Source of the DNA: Crocinitomicaceae bacterium
GTDB taxonomy: Bacteria; Bacteroidota; Bacteroidia; Flavobacteriales_D; Crocinitomicaceae
Direction of reading: 5' to 3'
Length of the DNA stretch: 64,000 nt
NCBI GenBank assembly: GCA_022447585.1
Contig: JAKVAR010000014.1
Span: forward strand, 1-64,000
Made by a program: the position numbers and the translations under genes. Numbering within the stretch: the stretch's first letter is position 1; each line of letters opens with the position of its first letter. Below are positions 16,782 through 24,806 of this stretch, piece by piece. The notes beneath the pieces are model-generated. The model searched no databases. It was not told the DNA's origin and worked only from the letters and a program-made list of their open reading frames with translations.

Positions 16782-17987
16782 TTAGTCGCTAAAAAGTTGA
16801 ATAGTACTGTTCGTAATGTCTCTGAAGTAAGTGAGTTCTAGGCCCGAATCGAGAAGAGTTCGAATCATGTCTGACGAAGAATGGGTTTTATCAAATTTAA
16901 TGTTGTTTACTTTAGCAGAAAGATTTACAGAGTTAACACCTTTAATATTAAGTAATAAGCGACCCAAATCATCAGGGTGTTTCGCTAGTGAAAATTCAAT
17001 TATTCCTTCCTCCCGTGTTTCCTCAAATTCTGATTTTAGTCCGCTAAAAATTGGTTTTCCGTTCTTCAAGAAAAGGATTTTGTCTGCAATCTGTTCAACC
17101 TCATGTAGTTGCTGAGAAGTCAATAGAACTCCTATGGGATGAATAGAGCTATTTGCAAAAAATCGAAGGTCATCTAACAGGTATTGCGTTGCTTGTATAT
17201 CTAGGTTCGCAAGAGGCTCATCTAGTATTAAAATGTCAGGTTCCCAAACCAACATTTTAGCGAGTTCAAAGCGCAACTTATATCCTGTTGAGATTTGATT
17301 CCATGTTAGGCCTGTGAAAGCAGAAAGCCCCATTCGATGAATTACATATTCTACAATCTCATCATTTTTAGCCCCTTTAAACCCATGAATGGCAGCGAAA
17401 AAAGTCAGGTTCTCCATTAACGTCCCTCGCCATTTTGGAATGCGTTGAGGAATGAAAGCAGTTCTGTTTTTCCGTTTATATTGATCTTCTGCCGCAATGT
17501 CTGCAAGGTTGTAATTGTATGTAATTTGTCCAGTGTCTCGCGTAATTTCTTCTTGAAGTAGACGAAGGAATGTCGTTTTACCATTGCCATTTTCGCCGAC
17601 AACACCAACAATATTCCCTTTGTCGATATCCATATCTAATGGTCCAAAAGAAAACGCTTTGGCACGGTGAAGAAAAGTTTTTGTTAGGTTTCTAATTTGA
17701 ATTAGATGTTCCGTGTTTTGCTCACTATTTGGATCTACGACTTTCTCCAGTTGACTAAGAATTTCATTGATTTTCGATTTAAAATGTGTTCTTTCGGTCG
17801 CCTCTAGTTCTTGCTGACCAAGAGATTTAGATAAGTTATATTTTTTCCTTAATGCGATACTGCTCGCATATTGCTGAGATTCTCTTGAGTAATACCATGC
17901 AAAGTCCAATAAACGTTTGGTCGCATTTTCAATATTATTACTTAATAAGTATTGCTTGATTTCACTCGTGATCTGTGCAGTGCTCAT
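16782..17987 (-). CDS. ABC transporter ATPase with N-terminal helical (EAD11-like) domain
   Basis: 401 residues. Residues about 100-330 are an ABC ATPase: Walker A GENGNGKTT (about 131-139), Q-loop region TAFIPQRIPKWRG, signature ISTGYKLR in place of LSGGQ, Walker B DILILDEPLANLD, and the H-loop replaced by LLTSQQ (no His visible). The first 90 residues are an extra all-helical domain with an IKQYLLSNNIENATKRLLDF helix and YNLSKSLGQQELEATERTHF followed by KINEILSQLEKV, a pattern like effector-associated domain 11. Typical ABC ATPases lack this. The membrane partner follows after 4 bases. The signature and H-loop deviations suggest an atypical or slow ATPase; this is inference. Confidence 0.85.
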   Translation of the reverse strand: MSTAQITSEIKQYLLSNNIENATKRLLDFAWYYSRESQQYASSIALRKKYNLSKSLGQQELEATERTHFKSKINEILSQLEKVVDPNSEQNTEHLIQIRNLTKTFLHRAKAFSFGPLDMDIDKGNIVGVVGENGNGKTTFLRLLQEEITRDTGQITYNYNLADIAAEDQYKRKNRTAFIPQRIPKWRGTLMENLTFFAAIHGFKGAKNDEIVEYVIHRMGLSAFTGLTWNQISTGYKLRFELAKMLVWEPDILILDEPLANLDIQATQYLLDDLRFFANSSIHPIGVLLTSQQLHEVEQIADKILFLKNGKPIFSGLKSEFEETREEGIIEFSLAKHPDDLGRLLLNIKGVNSVNLSAKVNNIKFDKTHSSSDMIRTLLDSGLELTYFRDITNSTIQLFSD

Positions 17988-18074
17988 GTATTAATCTTAG
18001 GTTAGACTGATTGGCTATCATCTAATGTAAGATTTAAATTGAAGAGCGTTTCAAAAGAATTGTTAATGAACTAA

Positions 18075-18686
18075 TTAATCGATTAAATACTTGAACTCTT
18101 TGGCAATACTGGATGCTTTTAAATCTTCGATATTGTCCACGTCATTCAAACTAATCAAGGTTTTTGTGCTATATCCCTTCTCCTTTAATTCTTCAAGTGT
18201 GACAGTCAACAAGGCTTCGGTACTCCATGGTTTATTTTCAAAAATACATGGTGTTGATTGACGCATACCAACTAGATAATAACCGCCGTCTTCAGAGGGC
18301 CCGAAAACAGTATCGTTTTTCTCCAATGTTTTTAGACCTAATTCCATTAGTCCAGCATTCAAGTCTGGGAGATCAGAGCCAACACCAATGATACGCTTGT
18401 ATCCTTGAGCAAATCCATCTTCGAATGCATTCATCATTCTTTGTCCTAAATCATCCCCTTTCTGAACGAACTTCTTGGTGTCCGGCCAAGCTGATTCAAT
18501 GACTTCATCAGAAAAGTAGACATGTAAATCACAATTAGAAACCTTTAGTGATTCTTGCTGTGTGATATTGAGTAAACGCTTGTATACATCAAATGCACCA
18601 AGGTCGCCAACAGATTTGGCAAGACGCGTTTTTACTTTACCAAATGCTACATTTTTGGCAAAAACAATTAATAAATTTTCAGACAT
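18075..18686 (-). CDS. DUF2064 / TIGR04282-type glycosyltransferase
   Basis: 203 residues with a GT-A nucleotide-sugar transferase fold: LLIVFAKNVAFGKVKTRLA (residues 5-23) is the sugar-nucleotide pyrophosphorylase-like start of the DUF2064 family, IIGVGSDLPDLN (about 99-110) carries the acidic metal-binding pair, and FGPSEDGGYYLVG (about 131-143) is the family's most conserved block. The family is often called arsenosugar-biosynthesis glycosyltransferase, but no ArsM or ArsS is visible here, so that role cannot be claimed. It is 10 bases downstream of the rhodanese gene and probably co-transcribed. Confidence 0.88.
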   Translation of the reverse strand: MSENLLIVFAKNVAFGKVKTRLAKSVGDLGAFDVYKRLLNITQQESLKVSNCDLHVYFSDEVIESAWPDTKKFVQKGDDLGQRMMNAFEDGFAQGYKRIIGVGSDLPDLNAGLMELGLKTLEKNDTVFGPSEDGGYYLVGMRQSTPCIFENKPWSTEALLTVTLEELKEKGYSTKTLISLNDVDNIEDLKASSIAKEFKYLID

Positions 18687-18696
18687 TAAATTAAAT

Positions 18697-19185
18697 TTAA
18701 TAAACCACCATTCCGTTTTTCACCCATTTTCCCCAATCTTTCGAATATCCGTGAATTTTATTGGTATCATTCCCTTCAGAGTCAACCATTGGGTAGCCAA
18801 TATTAGCCCAATGAAATAAGCCTCCATATAAGTTTTTAATACGAGTGTAGCCTGCTTTTTTCAATTGCTCACCGATGTTTTGACTTCGTGCTCCAATACT
18901 ACAATAAACGATTATTTCTGCATTTTTAGGAATAAAGCGAACTGAACTTAGGCTGAAATCATCATATCCAACTTGAATCGCATTTTCTAAATGACTGATG
19001 TTGTATTCATCTTTTGAGCGGGTATCTAAGAAAAAAACACCATTCGAATTCAGTTTATATTTTGCTTGTTCAGGCGATATGGTTGGGAAGTCATTGTAAT
19101 GCTCTTTCAACATGTTTTTGTACTCTTCAGATTGACACAATCCAAGCAATGGTATAAGTACAAAAAGTATACTAAATAGTTTCAT
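18697..19185 (-). CDS. Exported rhodanese-domain protein
   Basis: The listed ORF starts at 19233, but Met17 (ATG at 19185, MKLFSILFVLIPLLGLCQS) gives a proper signal peptide and avoids overlap with the gene upstream, so I use that start (162 residues). The rhodanese domain has FLDTRSKDEYNISHLENAIQVG (substrate-fold strand and helix) and the active-site loop VYCSIGARSQ with the catalytic Cys. The C-terminal YGGLFHWANIGYPMVD is typical. It probably handles sulfur transfer or thiosulfate in the periplasm. It is upstream of the glycosyltransferase (10 bases). Confidence 0.87.
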   Translation of the reverse strand: MKLFSILFVLIPLLGLCQSEEYKNMLKEHYNDFPTISPEQAKYKLNSNGVFFLDTRSKDEYNISHLENAIQVGYDDFSLSSVRFIPKNAEIIVYCSIGARSQNIGEQLKKAGYTRIKNLYGGLFHWANIGYPMVDSEGNDTNKIHGYSKDWGKWVKNGMVVY

Positions 19186-19220
19186 GTTGTTTTGACGGTT
19201 TAACGTTTTTTTAATTACAA

Positions 19221-20168
19221 TTAAGGTTGACAAATTAAAGTATCAAAGGTAGGGGAATATCCGGCCCAAACTCCGAGTGCTCCACCTTCAATATTAGAAG
19301 GAATATTTGTTGGTGTTGCAAATGGATTTCCAGAAGTAGCTAATTGCGTGTATTTTTTCTCCATAAATTCATAGACAGCTGCATCCATTTTTGAAAACTT
19401 GATTACTAATGTGTCGCCCAACTCATAGAGTCCGGCAATTTCGTCTAATACGCCATCTTCGTATCCATTCGGATTGTCATAAAAGAAATCAAAAGTGAGT
19501 CCATCAAAGAAATCGTCATTAAAAACAGGGCTAAATGGTTCTGTGAAGTTGGCCTCAGATTCTTCTCCATCAGCATTTAAGTTAATCTTTTTAACTTCCC
19601 ATTTGTAAGCGTCAAATTGCCCTGCAGGATCAGCAAGTGTACCCCAAGCGTAACCATAGTTTGTTAGGTCACCGTCGGGTTTCCAAAACAAATTTTGAAG
19701 ATCGGTTGGTGGCATAATCGTCGTTTGTGAGGTAAAGATGTCTCCTTCTACCTCAACAGTTAAGTAATATGTTTTTCCAACCTGACCAAAGATAGACGAG
19801 TTTAAAGAGGTATACCCACAAATTGCGTAGTTTGCCAAGTCAGATTCTGGTATTCCTAATATTCCTGATACAATTGCTTCACTTCCAGGTGGTAAATTAT
19901 CGGAACACAATTCGTCTAAAACCACGGTTGTTGTCCCATCTGAAACGGTCACTATGGCACCTGATACAAAACCATTTAGAAACGCATCTAAATCGGTGGG
20001 GGCGTATATGTTTTTAGATTTTGAGATTAAAACAAATGGTGGCTGATCAGTTTCAATTAGACCGTCAACAACCATTTCTTCTTGGTATCCCGGGATCTCA
20101 ATTTCTACTTCTTTTGTGCAAGCGGTAAGTAGTATTAGACCGGTTATTATGTGTATTAAATGCTTCAT
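19221..20168 (-). CDS. DUF4249 lipoprotein
   Basis: 315 residues with a lipoprotein signal (MKHLIHIITGLILLTACTKE, lipobox LTAC, Cys about 17) followed by the DUF4249 pattern: EVEIEIPGYQEEMVVDGLIETDQPPFVLISKSKNIYAP and a beta-sandwich region GAIVTVSDGTT, YYLTVEVEGDIFTSQT. DUF4249 proteins are usually encoded next to TonB-dependent receptors and are thought to be their surface partners. The receptor gene is 2 bases upstream, giving an operon. The ligand is unknown. Confidence 0.9.
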   Translation of the reverse strand: MKHLIHIITGLILLTACTKEVEIEIPGYQEEMVVDGLIETDQPPFVLISKSKNIYAPTDLDAFLNGFVSGAIVTVSDGTTTVVLDELCSDNLPPGSEAIVSGILGIPESDLANYAICGYTSLNSSIFGQVGKTYYLTVEVEGDIFTSQTTIMPPTDLQNLFWKPDGDLTNYGYAWGTLADPAGQFDAYKWEVKKINLNADGEESEANFTEPFSPVFNDDFFDGLTFDFFYDNPNGYEDGVLDEIAGLYELGDTLVIKFSKMDAAVYEFMEKKYTQLATSGNPFATPTNIPSNIEGGALGVWAGYSPTFDTLICQP

Positions 20169-20170
20169 CT

Positions 20171-22567
20171 TTAAAATTCAAAATTCCATGTAACACTGGG
20201 TATAATGGGGAACAGCGTTACTTGTTTTACCTTAATTTCAAAATCTCCTGCTAAAAAATCTCCATCGTTATCTACATAAAGAAAGTACGGGTTTGCCCTG
20301 TTGTATACATTATAGATAGAGATGACTACGTTAGTTCTTAGTTTCTTCTTTACTTGGATTGTTTCACCTGTTTCTCTATCAACTTTGTCTTTGTATTCTT
20401 TTCCATACCAAGTTGCAGAGATGTCTAAACGATGATAAGGTGCCATTCTTGTTGAATTTCTTTGTCCATAGTTGAAAAGCAATGATTGATTTTGAACGTA
20501 CCATGAGGTCGGTAGCGTTAATGTATTCCCTGATGCAAAGATGAAAGCACTACTGATTAACCAATTTTTATTGATTTTGTAACTTGCTACAATTGACAGG
20601 TCATGGCGTCTATCGTATTTCGCTGCAAATGCCTTGCCGTTGTTTAAGTCATCAAAAACACGTTCAGTTTTACTCAAGGTATAGCCAATCCAGCCAGTAA
20701 GTTTCCCTATGCGTTTTTTCAAGAAAAATTCAACTCCATAACTCCAGCCTTTTCCAAATACCAGTAAATTATCTGTATTGTCTTGAATATTGTCGCTCGG
20801 AAGGGCTCCTTCTTTATATTCAATCAGATTATTCATCCCTTTGTAATATAATTCTACTGAAGCTTCTATTTTGTTTTGAGAAAAATTTCTAAAGTACCCA
20901 ACAGATGTTTGCCACCCTTTTTGAGGTTTGGCTTTATTTGTTGTTGGATACCAAATGTCGGTCGGGAGCGAAACCGCACTTAAAGATGTTAGATGTACAT
21001 ATTGATAATTATAAGAGTAACCGGCTTTGAATGAACTTCGATCCGGTAGCATCCATCGCAGTGAAATTCTTGGTTCCAGGCCATGATAGAATTTTATTAC
21101 CTCTCTTTTTCTATATTCGATTGTGGAGTCTGGTTTACTAATATCTCCATTGACATATCGCGTAAAAGGCCCTACATGTTGAAAGGTACTATATCTCAGT
21201 CCAGCATTAATTCTAATACTTTCGTTTATATCAAATTCATCTAATAAATAGACGGCCGATTCATGGCTAAATAACTTTTGTGCAAGCCCGGTATCGAAAA
21301 CTGTATCGTCATTTTCTGCCGAAACGCTTACTGGAGTGAAGGTGTGGTAGATATAGTCTATTCCAAATTTCACTTTATGTCTAGAGTTAGGAAAGTAAGT
21401 GAAGTCCATTTTAGCTCCATAATCTCTAATTCCGGAGTTAAGCGAAAATGTAAATTCATCTTGTGAAGAACCAAAACTAAAATTATAATCAGTAAAGGTT
21501 CCAGTAACATTCATAAATAACTTACTTGAAAAAATATGGTTCCATCGTAAAGCTCCAATTCCATTACCCCAAGGCATATCAACCTGAAAGTTGTCGTCTA
21601 AATTTCCAAAACTAAATTCATCTTTTCCATAATATCCGCTAAGGAATATGTTATCTTTTTCAGTGATTTCATAATTCATTTTCAGATTGAAATCGTAGAA
21701 ATAATAACTAGATCCAGCAAATGGAGATGTTTTTGGAATTGCAGCTTTCATAATTAAATCGAGGTATGTTCTTCTTCCAGAAATAATAAATGAGCCTTTG
21801 TCTTTCTTCAATGGTCCCTCGATTGTTAGTCGCGATGATATTGCTCCTATTCCTCCCTTTACGCCAAATTTCTTTTTGTTTCCTTCGTTCATGTTGACTT
21901 CAAGAACTGAGGACATTCGGCCGCCAAAGTTAGCTGGCATGCCTCCTTTAATCAGATTTACTCCTTTTACAGCATCTGCATTGAATACAGAAAAGAATCC
22001 GAATAGGTGCGCCGCGTTATAAACAACAGCTTCGTCCAATAGAACAAGGTTCTGGTCAGGGCCTCCTCCTCTAACATAAAAGCCTTGTCCGCCCTCTGCA
22101 GCTGAAGAAACTCCAGGTAACAGTTGAATTGTTTTAATGATATCCACTTCCCCCATAAAAGCCGGGAGCGTTTTAATTTCATCAATATCTAATTCAATTT
22201 GACCGATTTTTGTGCTCTTAGTATTCTCTTCAGAATCTGCTATAACAGTTACCTCTTCTATGTTTTGAAGGTTTGATCCGATTTCTTTGTCGAGCCGAAC
22301 ATCATCAGATAAATCGATTATTTTTGTCTCAGTTTCCATGCCTCCCATTCTAAATTCTACTAAGTAGGTTCCTTTCGGTATAGTGAGTGAATAGAAACCG
22401 TAATTATTGGTAATTGTACCTTTTCGAACTTCTGGAATGTATACTTTCGCGCCAATTAGTGTTTCACCGCTTTTTCCGTCTTTTATATATCCACTAAGGG
22501 TGCTTGTCTCTTGAGCCGATAGAGCGGTTGTAATCAAAATCGTAAAGACGATTAAGAGACGTTTCAT
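20171..22567 (-). CDS. TonB-dependent outer-membrane receptor with carboxypeptidase-regulatory domain
   Basis: The listed ORF begins at 22633, but Met23 (ATG at 22567, MKRLLIVFTILITTALSAQ) gives a normal signal peptide; I use it (798 residues). After the signal comes a CarboxypepD_reg-like domain (LSGYIKDGKSGETLIGAKVYIPE), then the plug (DIIKTIQLLPGVSSAAEGGQGFYVRGG, VVYNAAHLFGFFSVFNADAVKGVNLIKGGMPANFGGRMSSVLEVN), then a beta-barrel ending in VTLFPIIPSVTWNFEF with a terminal aromatic. It imports an unidentified substrate with energy from TonB-ExbBD, which are not in the window. The DUF4249 gene follows directly. Confidence 0.9.
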   Translation of the reverse strand: MKRLLIVFTILITTALSAQETSTLSGYIKDGKSGETLIGAKVYIPEVRKGTITNNYGFYSLTIPKGTYLVEFRMGGMETETKIIDLSDDVRLDKEIGSNLQNIEEVTVIADSEENTKSTKIGQIELDIDEIKTLPAFMGEVDIIKTIQLLPGVSSAAEGGQGFYVRGGGPDQNLVLLDEAVVYNAAHLFGFFSVFNADAVKGVNLIKGGMPANFGGRMSSVLEVNMNEGNKKKFGVKGGIGAISSRLTIEGPLKKDKGSFIISGRRTYLDLIMKAAIPKTSPFAGSSYYFYDFNLKMNYEITEKDNIFLSGYYGKDEFSFGNLDDNFQVDMPWGNGIGALRWNHIFSSKLFMNVTGTFTDYNFSFGSSQDEFTFSLNSGIRDYGAKMDFTYFPNSRHKVKFGIDYIYHTFTPVSVSAENDDTVFDTGLAQKLFSHESAVYLLDEFDINESIRINAGLRYSTFQHVGPFTRYVNGDISKPDSTIEYRKREVIKFYHGLEPRISLRWMLPDRSSFKAGYSYNYQYVHLTSLSAVSLPTDIWYPTTNKAKPQKGWQTSVGYFRNFSQNKIEASVELYYKGMNNLIEYKEGALPSDNIQDNTDNLLVFGKGWSYGVEFFLKKRIGKLTGWIGYTLSKTERVFDDLNNGKAFAAKYDRRHDLSIVASYKINKNWLISSAFIFASGNTLTLPTSWYVQNQSLLFNYGQRNSTRMAPYHRLDISATWYGKEYKDKVDRETGETIQVKKKLRTNVVISIYNVYNRANPYFLYVDNDGDFLAGDFEIKVKQVTLFPIIPSVTWNFEF

Positions 22568-22702
22568 AGATAAGTTTTTTGTAAAAGTCGTAATTTTTAG
22601 AATCTGATTCAAATAAAGTAGCGCATTTAACATTCTTGATACTTAAGATGAATTCGGCCTATTAGTCAAGGGAATAGCTTCGGAATTTAGCACAGAAAAT
22701 GG

Positions 22703-22710
22703 TACTTTTG
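22703..22710 (+). promoter_or_regulatory. Candidate -7 promoter element before the sensor kinase gene
   Basis: TACTTTTG matches the Bacteroidota -7 consensus TAnnTTTG and lies 8 bases before the kinase ATG at 22719, so the transcript would be nearly leaderless. The -33 region (TTCGG near 22679) is weak. Confidence 0.35.
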
Positions 22711-22718
22711 TAATCTGA

Positions 22719-24806
22719 ATGAATAAGAGGTTTCTATCCATATTTTTTTTCCTGATATTCACCGTGTTTGGGATTGCTCAGGAGTATAAGATTGATAGTC
22801 TTAAACTTTTACTAGAGCAAGCTGATACAAAAGATGAAAAGATTAAATTGTACAAGCAATTGGGAAGATGTGATCAAGAATTGTCTGCCGCAATTTCATA
22901 CTTGAATCAAGGGTTGGTCCTAGCAAAAGGATATTCATTTGAATATGAATCCAAATTATATTCTTCTTTTGGCCGCATTTATTTTAAAGCGCAAAATGCT
23001 GATTCTACATTTTACTATGTCAATAAAAAGCTTGACCTCTGGAAGAAACAAGGCAACCAAGAAAAGATAGCTGAGAGTTTTATCCTTAGAGGAAAATACC
23101 AAAAACGTTTTCAAATGTTTGATGCGGCTATTCTGTCTTTTGAAGAAGCGAACGTTATATTCAAAAAAAAACAAGATATATCAGGGCAAATTCAAATGCT
23201 AAATAGTCAAGGAATTATTCATATGAATGTTGAGAATTATGCTCATGCGCTTATTTTATATTATGAAGCTTATGAGCTTGCTAGAGTAAATAAAATACCA
23301 AAGAGTTTAGCGTCAACTTCGGTAAATATAGGAGTGGTTTTAAAGAAACAAGGGGATTATGAAGCAGCCGTCGATTACTTTAAACGAGCGAAAGAAATTT
23401 ATGAAGTAGAGGCGCATGATGCGGGTTTGGCTAATGTTTATAATAATATTGGAAATGTTCAGCGCGCTCAGGGAGATTTCAGTAATGCCTTGAAGAACTA
23501 TAGTCTATCGATTAACTATAGAGAAAAAACAAATAATAATCTTCGAATTGCATATACATACAATAACATTGCTTTAATTCACACTGAGAAAAAAGAGTTA
23601 GACAAGGCGATAGAGTTCTTGAAGAAATCAGAGAAGATCAAAATTAAACATGAAGACTTTGAGTCTTTGGGGTCTACTTACCTGAATTATGCTGATATTT
23701 TTTTGATAAAAGGAGATGAACAGAAGTTTGTATATTATTCTGGATTGGCAGAGCAAATGGGGGGGAAGTTTTTACAGCGAGATGTAGTTAGAAAAAGTAT
23801 GATCAATCGAAGTGAATTTGAAGCGAATAGAAATGATTTTGAATTGGCGTATACCTATCTTTCTCATGTTTATGACGAGCTAGATACGTTAGATGAAAAA
23901 GAACAGAAAATTCTAAATGCAACCCTTTTAGCACATTATAAAAATGAACAAAGTAAGTTAGCAATATCTAAGTTGTCTGAAGAAAACTCAACCCTTGAAT
24001 CGCAAAAGGCAAGTTTGCTAGAAGATGATAGGTTATCTCAAAAGTTAATCGTTGCAATGGGGTTGTTAACCTTTGTATTGATCGTAACATCAGTATTATT
24101 TTTCTATAAGCAAAGAGCTTTTGCATACAAAAGTAGAGAACTTGCTAGAACGAATGAAGTATTAAAGCAAACTACGATTGGTATTGAAGAGAAAGAAATA
24201 TTACTCAAAGAAATTCATCATCGTGTCAAGAATAATCTTCAAATTATAAAAAGTTTAATTCGATTACAAAATTCAACTATTGAAGAGGAAAAAACTCGAC
24301 TTTTACTTCAAGAATTTGAACAGCGTGTTTCATCTATGGCTCTTGTACATGAGTCGTTGTATAAAAGTGGAGATATTGGTAAGGTCAGGGTGGATGATTA
24401 CTTTCAAGAACTCATTCAATACCTTGTAGAAGCCTATAAGTTGCAGCAAGAAGTAACTACAAATATTGTTATAGAAATTGGTGATTTAGGAATAGATACA
24501 TTGATTCCTTTGGGACTTTTAACAAACGAAATTATATCAAATTCATTAAAACATGGCTTCGAACCGAATTCAAATGGAATTATTACGGTAGATTTGAAGA
24601 AAATTGATAAAGAATTTTACCAGCTTTACATTGGTGATGATGGTAAAGGCTTTGACTTTGAGGAAGAAAGAGGTGGTCAAGAATCGCTCGGTACAGAATT
24701 GATACATGCATTAGTGGATCAATTAGATGGAAAATACGAGTTTTTCAATGAAAATGGCGCTTATTATAAAATCAAGTTTAAGCTACAAGAAAAAAATAGA
24801 GCATGA
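22719..24806 (+). CDS. TPR-containing sensor histidine kinase (HisKA_2 type)
   Basis: 695 residues. A signal/anchor sequence (MNKRFLSIFFFLIFTVFGIAQ) is followed by TPR repeats (about residues 30-400, such as AVDYFKRAKEIYEVEAHDAGLANVYNNIG), a coiled coil (about 405-440), one transmembrane helix (about 442-464, VAMGLLTFVLIVTSVLFFY), a HisKA_2 dimerisation domain with the phospho-acceptor motif EIHHRVKNNLQI (His about 499) and a HATPase domain with LLTNEIISNSLKHGF and GDDGKGFDFE. Periplasmic TPRs joined to such a kinase are common in Bacteroidota. No response regulator is adjacent, so the partner is elsewhere. Its stop overlaps the start of pheT by 4 bases (ATGA). Confidence 0.92.
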   Translation: MNKRFLSIFFFLIFTVFGIAQEYKIDSLKLLLEQADTKDEKIKLYKQLGRCDQELSAAISYLNQGLVLAKGYSFEYESKLYSSFGRIYFKAQNADSTFYYVNKKLDLWKKQGNQEKIAESFILRGKYQKRFQMFDAAILSFEEANVIFKKKQDISGQIQMLNSQGIIHMNVENYAHALILYYEAYELARVNKIPKSLASTSVNIGVVLKKQGDYEAAVDYFKRAKEIYEVEAHDAGLANVYNNIGNVQRAQGDFSNALKNYSLSINYREKTNNNLRIAYTYNNIALIHTEKKELDKAIEFLKKSEKIKIKHEDFESLGSTYLNYADIFLIKGDEQKFVYYSGLAEQMGGKFLQRDVVRKSMINRSEFEANRNDFELAYTYLSHVYDELDTLDEKEQKILNATLLAHYKNEQSKLAISKLSEENSTLESQKASLLEDDRLSQKLIVAMGLLTFVLIVTSVLFFYKQRAFAYKSRELARTNEVLKQTTIGIEEKEILLKEIHHRVKNNLQIIKSLIRLQNSTIEEEKTRLLLQEFEQRVSSMALVHESLYKSGDIGKVRVDDYFQELIQYLVEAYKLQQEVTTNIVIEIGDLGIDTLIPLGLLTNEIISNSLKHGFEPNSNGIITVDLKKIDKEFYQLYIGDDGKGFDFEEERGGQESLGTELIHALVDQLDGKYEFFNENGAYYKIKFKLQEKNRA

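Noticed and set aside
16840-16870. TTCGAATC near 16855, resembling a tRNA T-loop
   Set aside because: It lies inside the ABC ATPase coding frame and no acceptor or anticodon stem can be built around it.
18075-18686. Calling the DUF2064 gene an arsenosugar enzyme
   Set aside because: No ArsM or ArsS gene is near; the family name alone is not evidence for arsenic metabolism.
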